Part shown: positions 29,749 to 36,937 of the stretch, in pieces | Position numbering within the stretch: position 1 is the stretch's first letter | Layout of the letters: every line of letters begins with the position of its first letter | Source of the DNA: Klebsiella planticola ATCC 33531 | Lineage (GTDB): Bacteria > Pseudomonadota > Gammaproteobacteria > Enterobacterales > Enterobacteriaceae | Direction of reading: 5' to 3' | Assembly (NCBI RefSeq): GCF_000735435.1 | Contig: NZ_JMPP01000005.1 | Coordinates: 1 to 64,000 of the forward strand | Length of the DNA stretch: 64,000 nucleotides | Program-made: the position numbers and the translations under genes | The notes under the pieces: generated by a model | What the model was told of the DNA's origin: nothing | Databases searched by the model: none | The model's input: only the letters and a program-made list of their open reading frames with translations

Positions 29749-31428
29749 ATGTCACTTATTCAAAACCCTGTATTACCCGGATTTAATGCGGACCCCAGTA
29801 TTATCCGTGTAGGGGACACCTACTATATCGCCAACTCGACATTTGAGTGGTTCCCTGGCGTTCGGTTACATGAGTCAAAGGACCTGCAACACTGGAATCT
29901 GCTCCCCAGTCCCTTGTCTACCACCGCCCTTTTAGATATGAAAGGCAACCCTTCATCAGGTGGGATTTGGGCGCCGGCGCTCTCGTATGCCGATGGCAAA
30001 TTCTGGTTAGTGTATACCGACGTGAAAATCACCGAAGGCGCCTTCAAAGACATGACCAACTATCTGACCACCGCGACCGATATCCGGGGTCCGTGGACAG
30101 ATCCCATCAAACTGAATGGCGTCGGTTTTGATGCCTCGCTTTTCCATGACGATGACGGGCGTAAATATATCGTGCAGCAAACCTGGGACCATCGAGAGTA
30201 CCATCACCCCTTCGATGGCATCACGTTAACTGAGCTTGATACGAAGACACTGAAATTAAAACCGGCAACCGCGCGGACCATTTATCGGGGCACCGCCGTT
30301 GCACTGGTCGAGGGGCCACACCTCTACAAACTGAACGGCTATTATTATCTTTTCGCCGCGCAGGGGGGGACCGTCTTTACCCACCAGGAGGTTGTTGCAC
30401 GCTCCAGAACCTTAGAGGCCAACAGCTTCGAAACCGAGCCAGGGGAAGTGTTCTTAACGAACGTCGATACCCCGGACAGCTACATCCAGAAGCAGGGGCA
30501 TGGTGCTTTGGTCTCCACCCCCAAAGGTGAATGGTATTATGCCTCGCTCTGCGCCCGTCCGTGGAATCGTCCAGGTGAGTCGGCCTATGATCCACGTGGC
30601 TGGTCAACTCTGGGCAGAGAAACCGCGATCCAGAAAGTGTATTGGGATGCCGACGGCTGGCCGCGTATCGAAGGGGGCCACGGTGGGAAAACCTTTGTCG
30701 AAGGACCCACCGATGCCATTTACACCGAAAGTGCCAAAGACCATAGTCAGTACGATGCGTTTAAAACAGCAACGCTCGATCCTAACTGGAATACGCTGCG
30801 GGTTCCGTTCACAGAAAAAATGGGGACCACCGGCGATGGCAAGCTGACGTTAATCGGGCAAGGTTCATTAGCGAATACGCATAACCTGTCGCTGATTGCC
30901 CGACGCTGGCAGGCCTTCTATTTTGATGCCCAGGTTAAAGTGAAATTTAATCCGTTCAATTATCAACAGATGGCAGGATTAACGAATTACTACAACGATC
31001 GCCACTGGAGCTTTGTGTTCATCACCTGGAATGAGATTAATGGCTCAGTCATTGAGATCGGTGAAAATAACCGCGGGAAATACACATCCTGTTTGAAAGA
31101 TGATGCCATCAAGATCCCCGAAGGGACCGAGTTCGTCTGGTTCCGCACCAAAGTTCGCAAACAAACGTATAGCTATGAATACAGTTTTGATGGGGTCAAC
31201 TTCACTGAAATCCCCGTTAAATTAGATGCAGCTATCCTTTCCGATGATTACGTGTTGCAAAGCTATGGCGGGTTCTTTACCGGGGCGTTCGTGGGCCTTG
31301 CGGCTGTAGACTACTCAGGTTATGACGCCAGCGCAGAGTTTTATGATTTCCATTATCAGGAGCTGGGCGATGCGTTAATGGCCGATGGTACGTATAGCTG
31401 GCAGGCCAGCGAATCACGGTTTAATTAA
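29749..31428 (+). CDS. xynB: GH43 beta-xylosidase
   Basis: XynB hydrolyses xylobiose and xylodextrins to xylose in the cytosol. The 559-residue protein has an N-terminal five-bladed propeller with the GH43 residues D15 (general base, NADPS), D128 (GFDAS) and E188 (general acid, VEGPH). A C-terminal beta-sandwich follows from about residue 330. No signal peptide is present, so substrate must be imported by the symporter just upstream. Xylose would then go to XylA encoded on the other side. A strong terminator follows. Confidence 0.94.
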   Translation: MSLIQNPVLPGFNADPSIIRVGDTYYIANSTFEWFPGVRLHESKDLQHWNLLPSPLSTTALLDMKGNPSSGGIWAPALSYADGKFWLVYTDVKITEGAFKDMTNYLTTATDIRGPWTDPIKLNGVGFDASLFHDDDGRKYIVQQTWDHREYHHPFDGITLTELDTKTLKLKPATARTIYRGTAVALVEGPHLYKLNGYYYLFAAQGGTVFTHQEVVARSRTLEANSFETEPGEVFLTNVDTPDSYIQKQGHGALVSTPKGEWYYASLCARPWNRPGESAYDPRGWSTLGRETAIQKVYWDADGWPRIEGGHGGKTFVEGPTDAIYTESAKDHSQYDAFKTATLDPNWNTLRVPFTEKMGTTGDGKLTLIGQGSLANTHNLSLIARRWQAFYFDAQVKVKFNPFNYQQMAGLTNYYNDRHWSFVFITWNEINGSVIEIGENNRGKYTSCLKDDAIKIPEGTEFVWFRTKVRKQTYSYEYSFDGVNFTEIPVKLDAAILSDDYVLQSYGGFFTGAFVGLAAVDYSGYDASAEFYDFHYQELGDALMADGTYSWQASESRFN

Positions 31429-31439
31429 ATCATAATGAG

Positions 31440-31466
31440 CCTACGTTATCTTAACGATAACGTAGG
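31440..31466 (+). terminator. Terminator of the xynTB operon
   Basis: An 11-bp perfect stem CCTACGTTATC/GATAACGTAGG with loop TTAAC is followed by a T-rich tract. Confidence 0.75.
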
Positions 31467-31695
31467 TTTCTGTTGCTGTTTTTCAGTCTTCACGTTATTC
31501 ATGACATTGTCATTCCTGGTGTTAATTCCTTTAATTGCCACACAAAAATAATCCTATCCAGGCGCTTTGCTTTCGCAGCATAAATATCTACACCAAATAT
31601 TATCCTTAGATTCTTAAAGCCAGCCAGAACGCGTCTATTACGTTTTATTATCCGCTGGACTTTGTCTTTTTCACTGGTTAGATTTACAGGTGTTA

Positions 31696-31776
31696 TTTAG
31701 CGCGATGCGGATGTGCGCCAACACACCCGCACCGCTCATCACAATCACTATTTGTTGGGAATAGCAATTATGACTG
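31696..31776 (-). ncRNA. symR: Probable SymR-type antisense RNA, copy 1 (approximate ends)
   Basis: The symE leader is similar to that of the second copy at about 43.6 kb: both have TTAGCGCGAT, an internal hairpin (31702-31735, two mismatches) and CTCATCACAATCACTATTT. In E. coli the SymR RNA is made from the opposite strand across this leader and the symE start. Ends are inferred, not seen. Confidence 0.4.
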
Positions 31777-32102
31777 AAGTCGATTGTATTGCAGATTCAT
31801 GTGTTGCAGAAGTGTCGCCGAAAAATAAGCGTCAGTTAACCGTGAGCTATGTGAGCCGTTTTCCGGATTATAGTCGTATTCCGGCGTTAACGATGAAGGG
31901 TCAGTGGCTGGAAGCCGCGGGTTTCGCGACGGGTACAAAGGTGGAAGTACGGGTAATGGCAGGCTGTATCGTGCTGACGGCAGTAGAGCCGGAACCGGAG
32001 CTGGAAGAAGCGATGCGTCGGGTTGAGAAGCTGTCGGCAAGGAAGCAGAAACAGGTAAGAGAGTTTATCGGGGTGATTGCGGGGAAACGTGTACGAAGCT
32101 AA
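31770..32102 (+). CDS. symE: SymE-type toxin, copy 1
   Basis: SymE is an SOS-induced endoribonuclease-like toxin with an AbrB-type fold, repressed by the antisense RNA SymR. The 110-residue protein has the family core [32 protein letters not shown] split over two segments and the C-terminal [19 protein letters not shown]. The ATG at 31770 matches the family start. It flanks the left side of the restriction island, as a second copy flanks the right side of hsdS. Confidence 0.9.
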   Translation: MTEVDCIADSCVAEVSPKNKRQLTVSYVSRFPDYSRIPALTMKGQWLEAAGFATGTKVEVRVMAGCIVLTAVEPEPELEEAMRRVEKLSARKQKQVREFIGVIAGKRVRS

Positions 32103-32110
32103 TAAATATC

Positions 32111-32132
32111 GCTCCTGATGCGTCAGGAGCGG
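32111..32132 (+). terminator. Terminator of symE copy 1
   Basis: A 9-bp stem CGCTCCTGA/TCAGGAGCG with loop TGCG is followed by GTTGTTTTT. Confidence 0.75.
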
Positions 32133-32303
32133 TTGTTTTTCAGGTGCAAGCGGGGGTAAAAAACGGTTTTTCCTGTGCAACATCGTATGTTTATTAGGGT
32201 AACCTGAATCAGATCAGTTTTAAGAGCCACCCGATTATCCTCTTTGGTCGTCGACAGAGGAACCTGATAGTGAATAGAGTTCAGTATAACGAGGGACCAT
32301 CAT

Positions 32304-32789
32304 TTATGCCGTAGCACGCTCGTTCCAGGCATCTGTATATTGGATATTTCCATCTACAATACGCCAGGTGATTTTTTCATAGCGTAGCTGCACACTTTCC
32401 AGATGGCCCGTACCGGTTATCGTTCGCGTATCGTGGACAATTGGCGTCACAGAAACAACCTTCACCCCTTCCAGCAGAATATTGAAGTATTCCACTTCCT
32501 GGCCAGCATTATTAATATGGTAGAACTTGAATTCAGCACTTTGCAGCGTCTGACCAGTGGCAACGGCTTTGTAAAGGTATGGGCTCGAGGAATCAATCTC
32601 TTTATCGAACAGAAACGGCGCATGTTTACGTGTGCCGGTTAATTTCCCTGTAGCGCCGTCGGTAGGAATGCTGAGATTATGCGTCAGGCCGCGAAGTTCT
32701 ACACTCCCCTCACGGTCCTGAACATCGGAACCGCCGCGGATCATCGCGCCGCCATCATCTTTCAAAAACAGGTGAACGGGAACAGCCAT
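32304..32789 (-). CDS. hcp: Type VI secretion tube protein Hcp (TssD)
   Basis: Hcp forms the hexameric inner tube of the T6SS and can carry effectors. The 161-residue protein has the Hcp fold features: MAVPVHLFLKDDGG start, RKHAPFLFDKEIDSSSPYLYKAV, FYHINNAGQEVEYFNILLEGVKV, and LRYEKITWRI near the end. No structural tss genes are nearby, so it is an orphan Hcp used with a T6SS elsewhere. It is the last gene of a leftward cassette with an effector remnant. Confidence 0.93.
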   Translation of the reverse strand: MAVPVHLFLKDDGGAMIRGGSDVQDREGSVELRGLTHNLSIPTDGATGKLTGTRKHAPFLFDKEIDSSSPYLYKAVATGQTLQSAEFKFYHINNAGQEVEYFNILLEGVKVVSVTPIVHDTRTITGTGHLESVQLRYEKITWRIVDGNIQYTDAWNERATA

Positions 32790-32806
32790 TCTTAAACTCC
32801 TTTTAA

Positions 32807-33133
32807 TTAGTCATATAACCAGAGACCAGCTTTAGCTGACTCTGCGAACATTCGTACAGTTAGCGGCTTTGATACTTGCTTGATCGGCTCTTTGTTAAAC
32901 CATTTGCGATAGACAGACTCTCTTTCCCACGGGTAGTAGGCATCAAAATTGATCGCTGATACATCGACATTAAATTTCTTCCCGAAATCATCAATGGCAT
33001 AAGGTAATTCATCCCATTCGGCATAGCCTTGCAATGGCGTATCAAACTCAATCGGGATAGGCTTAAAAGTAAACGTCACTGCAAGAGATAACTCTCCCCT
33101 GAAAAACTCTAATATTTCGCTATCCGTCACCAT
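32807..33133 (-). CDS. DUF1493 family protein
   Basis: The 108-residue protein matches the DUF1493 family (AcpP-like length; motif FNVDVSAINFDAYYPWE...). It overlaps the upstream STM2901-like gene by seven bases, implying coupled translation. In enterobacteria DUF1493 and STM2901 genes often occur as a pair near T6SS genes. The role is unknown. Confidence 0.8.
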   Translation of the reverse strand: MVTDSEILEFFRGELSLAVTFTFKPIPIEFDTPLQGYAEWDELPYAIDDFGKKFNVDVSAINFDAYYPWERESVYRKWFNKEPIKQVSKPLTVRMFAESAKAGLWLYD

Positions 33134-33588
33134 ACACGATCCTCTTTTCTGGCTATGGTGTTGTAGGTATTCACCGTTTTATAAGTAATCTGAGCGACAT
33201 CGCTCGCCAATAATACCCAACCGATAACAGGAATCGTGCGCCCAACGAATGCGCCTAAATTGTTTGTCATCATCGGTTTTAGCGTTCGGATGCTGGCATT
33301 TGTCAGAGTGGGGAGCCTTACGGATAGATGCACGTTAAGGAATTCCCGAGAATATTTAGAGGCGACGGATGTACCAGGTGTCGCTCCGTAAGGTTTACCT
33401 CTGGTTTTCAATACCGGCAACCCAAGAACGATACAAGCCATCCCTAAGAGATCGGTAACCCCGCCAAATTGTTCATCAATTTTGTCGAGGAAAACCCAGA
33501 AAAATAGCTCTCCTGCCGAAATATTACAGACAGCCTTATAAAAGTATGTTCCATTGAGCTCTTCTACTGAATCCATATCACAATCCAT
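33127..33588 (-). CDS. STM2901-family protein
   Basis: The 153-residue protein has the STM2901-family pattern: ELNGTYFYKAVCN, AGELFFWVFLDKIDEQFGGV, TKP-like GKPYGATPGTSVASKYSRE, and NLGAFVGRTIPVIGWVLLASDVAQI with a hydrophobic stretch that may enter a membrane. It is paired with the DUF1493 gene. The function is unknown, though the genomic setting beside Hcp suggests a T6SS-linked accessory or immunity role. Confidence 0.75.
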   Translation of the reverse strand: MDCDMDSVEELNGTYFYKAVCNISAGELFFWVFLDKIDEQFGGVTDLLGMACIVLGLPVLKTRGKPYGATPGTSVASKYSREFLNVHLSVRLPTLTNASIRTLKPMMTNNLGAFVGRTIPVIGWVLLASDVAQITYKTVNTYNTIARKEDRVW

Positions 33589-33707
33589 TATGATTAATGT
33601 AGAAATGACAATTATAGCGATTATTTTTCAGCCGAAATATAGTAATAGTATGATTTTTATGACAGAACACTCATAAAATTCTCAGTAAAAATCAGCAGAT
33701 AGCGCGG

Positions 33708-34244
33708 TCATATCGCATTAAATAAAGAATAAATTTTACTGGTGATTTCATTCATGATGAGCCAATAACAAGCCATGGTTAGCAGCAGATTGAAAGCCAG
33801 GGCAGACGCAGTAATGAAAGCTGAATATGTTTCTCCGTCAGGAAAAAAAGACGAGTAAGGCAGGAAGCGGAACAGTGCCCAGAAGAGGAATGTGAACGCG
33901 AATACCTTAACAAGACGTCGCAGGGTGGATAAAATCCAGTCACCAAAGAGGTTGGCTGAATTAACTTTGCGCGTCATGCCGTTGTAAGCGGTGATCATCG
34001 CGCTCATGACAGGAACACTGATCAGGATATTGATCAGAATAGCGAAATAAAAATGTAACGATTCCCACACTTCTAGATCGGGTTCACCCAGAATGAAACG
34101 AGTAAAAAGACTGGCGCTGTGGAAATCGAAAAGACCGACGATCGAACTGACTAAACCGTCGTAAGTAATCACCTTAGCGACAAGCAGCATGACCACTAAA
34201 AACAGCACTATCTTAAGGAACAAGCTAAGGGCATGTTTTGCCAT
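33708..34244 (-). CDS. Four-helix membrane protein, candidate Tldi-type immunity protein
   Basis: The 178-residue protein has about four membrane helices (FLKIVLFLVVMLLVAKVI, the segment near HFYFAILINILISVPVMSA, VFAFTFLFWALFRFL, and FNLLLTMACYWLIM). Its start overlaps the end of the Tlde1-like effector remnant by 20 bases. That position, immediately downstream and overlapping, is where the cognate immunity gene of a T6SS effector is expected. No enzymatic motif is seen. Confidence 0.65.
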   Translation of the reverse strand: MAKHALSLFLKIVLFLVVMLLVAKVITYDGLVSSIVGLFDFHSASLFTRFILGEPDLEVWESLHFYFAILINILISVPVMSAMITAYNGMTRKVNSANLFGDWILSTLRRLVKVFAFTFLFWALFRFLPYSSFFPDGETYSAFITASALAFNLLLTMACYWLIMNEITSKIYSLFNAI

Positions 34245-34467
34245 TGGCGATCACCTCAATTGTGCCGTATGCCTTGAGTTTACTCATACAAGGAACATCT
34301 ACCCGCTGTGTTCTCAGTAATGCATTGCGCAACATGGCAAAATCTGAATCATGTGGCAGAGTAATACAACCTTCTGATAGCGCGCCGGGATGCAATGTCC
34401 CTACCGCAGGAAACGGTAATGGAGAGTAATGCGCATCGTTGATTACAAACTTTCCATGCAGAGTCAT
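34225..34467 (-). pseudogene. Tlde1-type T6SS L,D-transpeptidase effector (DUF2778) with internal deletion
   Basis: Full-length DUF2778 effectors are about 160-170 residues. This 80-residue frame keeps the normal N-terminus (GKFVINDAHYSPLPFPAVGT) and C-terminal catalytic part (LHPGALSEGCITLPHDSDF, with the nucleophile Cys in S-E-G-C) joined in frame at about residue 24-25. The middle, which normally includes the G-P-L-P-x-G-x-Y segment and the W-F-A-L-Y strand, is missing. It is probably inactive but keeps its reading frame and its overlap with the putative immunity gene. Confidence 0.7.
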
Positions 34468-34765
34468 AAACCATTCAATACCCTTTTATTACCTGTGGAT
34501 TAAGATACAAGTTGCTTAGTAGGCAATCCATATTAAGGATATGATTTTATTTAAAATGATCTTATTTTATGTTGGTGTGAAAGCCTGGCGGCGGCATATG
34601 GGTTATGGTAAACGGTGAAATTTATCGGGATAAACGGTTAACTGGCTTCGGATTGGAATGCTAAGCCTGGTTTGTTGTAGGCCCGTTTAAACTGGGCACT
34701 TCAGCAGTATTGATTGGGTTACTACCCGGTGAGCATACTCTTACTCACGTAATGTGGACATAACC
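34468..34765. other. Region upstream of the effector remnant, no gene seen
   Basis: It probably holds the promoter of the leftward T6SS cassette. I see no open frame of note. Confidence 0.35.
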
Positions 34766-34990
34766 CTAAGCGATGTTCTGTTTTTCAAATTGTTCCGGAC
34801 TTAATCCACCACTGGCACCGGGAAGTTGCCAACAAGTGTAATCGCGCTCAAAGTAATTAACTCCGCTGCCCACATAATTTCCCTGCAGGCAAATTTCTAT
34901 TCATTCCACCTTCAGTGTATAGAAGAGGCTTTCTGCAAACTCTGCGTCATAAGCATGGATAGATTCAATGATGTATTCCCGCGGGAGGAT
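34766..34990 (-). mobile_element. Remnant of an IS3-family transposase (orfB 3' end)
   Basis: On the minus strand the C-terminus typical of IS3-family DDE transposases is visible: GGLSPEQFEKQNIA followed by TAG, preceded by NYFERDYTC. In another frame just upstream lies YDAEFAESLFYTLKVE, the conserved A-E-S-F/L-F-x-T-L-K-V-E motif. A frameshift and a stop codon separate them, and the rest of the element is absent. Confidence 0.75.
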
Positions 34991-35172
34991 ATTGGGCAAC
35001 CTTTTATATCGAGGGTAGTTTTAACTACACTTAAAAAGTGTGGATGATTTTCGAGTACATATCACTACCTTATGAGTTAAAAGAGATCTGCATAAAGAAT
35101 CGGGACCTATCAGCTTGATCAGGTGCGGTTTTGCGAGCATCATCGCAATTATTTTGTAGATGACGTAATGCA

Positions 35173-36042
35173 ATGCCTTCCAGTAAAACTCTACAGCAAG
35201 CAATTGCCGACATCACTATCTGGCGTAAAGGGGAACAGCGCGCGCCGCATAAGCCGCTGTTGCTACTCCACGTACTGTCCCAGTATCATCGCGGACATTC
35301 ACGGATGTTCGATTACGCCTCAGAAGTTCGCGATCAGCTACATAGCTTACTGGAACGCTTTGGCCCACAGCGAGCTCAATACCGACCCGATATGCCCTTC
35401 TGGCGTCTAAAAGGCGACGGCTTCTGGGAATTACGCAACGCTGAGCAATGCTCAACTGAAGGCAGCAGGCAGCCTCCCTCTAAAGAACTGGAGACCTATC
35501 ACGTTGCAGGCGGCTTTGACGAAGAACACTTCGCACTGCTGAGCAAGAATAAGAGGTTGATTAACACCCTGGCGCATCAGATCCTGCAGGCCCATTTCCC
35601 GAAGAGTATTCAGGAAGAGATCGCCGACGAGATGGGATTTGATATCCAGCAAATCCGCAAAGAACGCGACCCGCTTTTCCGCCAACAGGTACTACGCGCC
35701 TATAACTATGAATGCGCTATCTGCGGCTTTAATATGCGTCATGACAATACCTCCGTCGCGCTGGAGGCTGCGCATATCAAATGGAAGCAGCACGGCGGCC
35801 CATGTGAAATTCCCAACGGTCTGGCGCTATGCGCCATTCACCACAAAGCGTTTGATAAAGGCTCGATTGGCCTGGATGAGCATATGCGAGTACAGATATC
35901 TTCCGCGGTTAACGGCGGCGGTATAGTCGGAAAACTGTTCTGGGATTTTGATGGGAAGCTGATTGGGCTACCGCAGGGGAAAGAGAACTACCCGAGAGAC
36001 AGCTTTATTGAGTGGCATAAGCGAGAAGTTTTCAGAACATAA
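35173..36042 (+). CDS. SBD-HNH endonuclease, probable phosphorothioate-dependent type IV restriction enzyme
   Basis: The N-terminal part (about residues 10-85) has APHKPLLLLHVLSQY, Y-x-E-V-R-D-Q-L, LLERFGPQRAQ and PFWRLKGDGFWEL, the pattern of the sulfur-binding domain of ScoMcrA-type enzymes that recognise phosphorothioated DNA. A C-terminal HNH nuclease follows: CAICGFNMR, EAAHIKW, NGLALCAIHHKAFDKG. Such proteins cut incoming PT-modified DNA. The start has a weak ribosome binding site. No dnd genes are seen here, which fits a type IV defence and not a self-modifying system. Confidence 0.8.
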   Translation: MPSSKTLQQAIADITIWRKGEQRAPHKPLLLLHVLSQYHRGHSRMFDYASEVRDQLHSLLERFGPQRAQYRPDMPFWRLKGDGFWELRNAEQCSTEGSRQPPSKELETYHVAGGFDEEHFALLSKNKRLINTLAHQILQAHFPKSIQEEIADEMGFDIQQIRKERDPLFRQQVLRAYNYECAICGFNMRHDNTSVALEAAHIKWKQHGGPCEIPNGLALCAIHHKAFDKGSIGLDEHMRVQISSAVNGGGIVGKLFWDFDGKLIGLPQGKENYPRDSFIEWHKREVFRT

Positions 36043-36076
36043 CAATAGAAAATTTAACTAATCATTGGTGATAAAT

Positions 36077-36736
36077 ATGCCCTTTCCAAGTTATAAAGAG
36101 ATAGAAATCCCCCTACTTTTATATATCTACAATGGAGGGGGAAAGGTAAGTTCTTCCTCATGTTATGAGCCGCTGGGCAAGGAGTTCGGCCTTACGAACG
36201 AAGAAATGAACATGTTACTCCCTGATGATACTAATCGCCCTCAATGGAACAACATGGTCCAATGGGCGAGGAAAAAGCTTGTTGACTACAAGTACCTCCA
36301 CAATGCAAAAGAGTCAGGCCTTGGTATCTGGAAGCTCACACCAGATGGCATCAAAAAAGCAGAATCACTTTCCACCCGATTGAATATCGATTATCCAGAT
36401 GATGTTCCGGAAACCTTTTACGAAGGTGCCGTAAAGCAAATCAAAGTTAACAAATACGAACGTAGTAAAACGGCGAGAGACAAATGCATAGATCACTACG
36501 GCTGTCAGTGCAGCGTGTGCAATATGGATTTTGAGGAAACGTATGGTGAAACCGGGAAGGACTATATTCACGTCCACCATATTACACCGCTTTCTGATAT
36601 TGGAGAGCGCTACAAACTGGATCCCGTAAAAGACCTTCGCCCTGTCTGCCCCAATTGCCATGCAATGATCCACAGACAAAAACCCTCACTCACTATTGAG
36701 GCATTGAAAGTCTTAATGAAGAAGGCACAAAAATAG
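36077..36736 (+). CDS. HNH endonuclease with N-terminal Mrr_N-like winged helix
   Basis: The 219-residue protein begins with a winged-helix-like segment (PLLLYIYNGGGKVSSSSCYEPL, WNNMVQWARKKLVD, then GIWKLTPDGIKKAE), similar to the Mrr N-terminal domain. It then has an HNH domain with CSVCNMDF, HVHHITPLSDIG, LRPVCPNCHAMIH. It lies 34 bases after the SBD-HNH gene in the same direction. It is probably a modification-dependent or structure-specific restriction nuclease; the target is unknown. ATG 36077 is preferred over an upstream TTG. Confidence 0.78.
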   Translation: MPFPSYKEIEIPLLLYIYNGGGKVSSSSCYEPLGKEFGLTNEEMNMLLPDDTNRPQWNNMVQWARKKLVDYKYLHNAKESGLGIWKLTPDGIKKAESLSTRLNIDYPDDVPETFYEGAVKQIKVNKYERSKTARDKCIDHYGCQCSVCNMDFEETYGETGKDYIHVHHITPLSDIGERYKLDPVKDLRPVCPNCHAMIHRQKPSLTIEALKVLMKKAQK

Positions 36737-36937
36737 GAACGAGTGAGGACAGCCTGTTAAACACCGAACAAAATCGGTACAGGAAATTGAGAACATACTT
36801 ACAAAATAGTGAGTTACATTAAATTCTGACGATTGAATGTACAACTGGAGAGAGGTAGCATGCACTGATGCCTCATCCATTAACGGATTATCCTAATATG
36901 TCAGCATTCCGAAGGCTGGCCTGAACGCGGAACGTGC

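Noticed and set aside
34826..35203. Short frames on both strands next to the nuclease gene
   Set aside because: They overlap the IS3 transposase remnant or lack any start signal.
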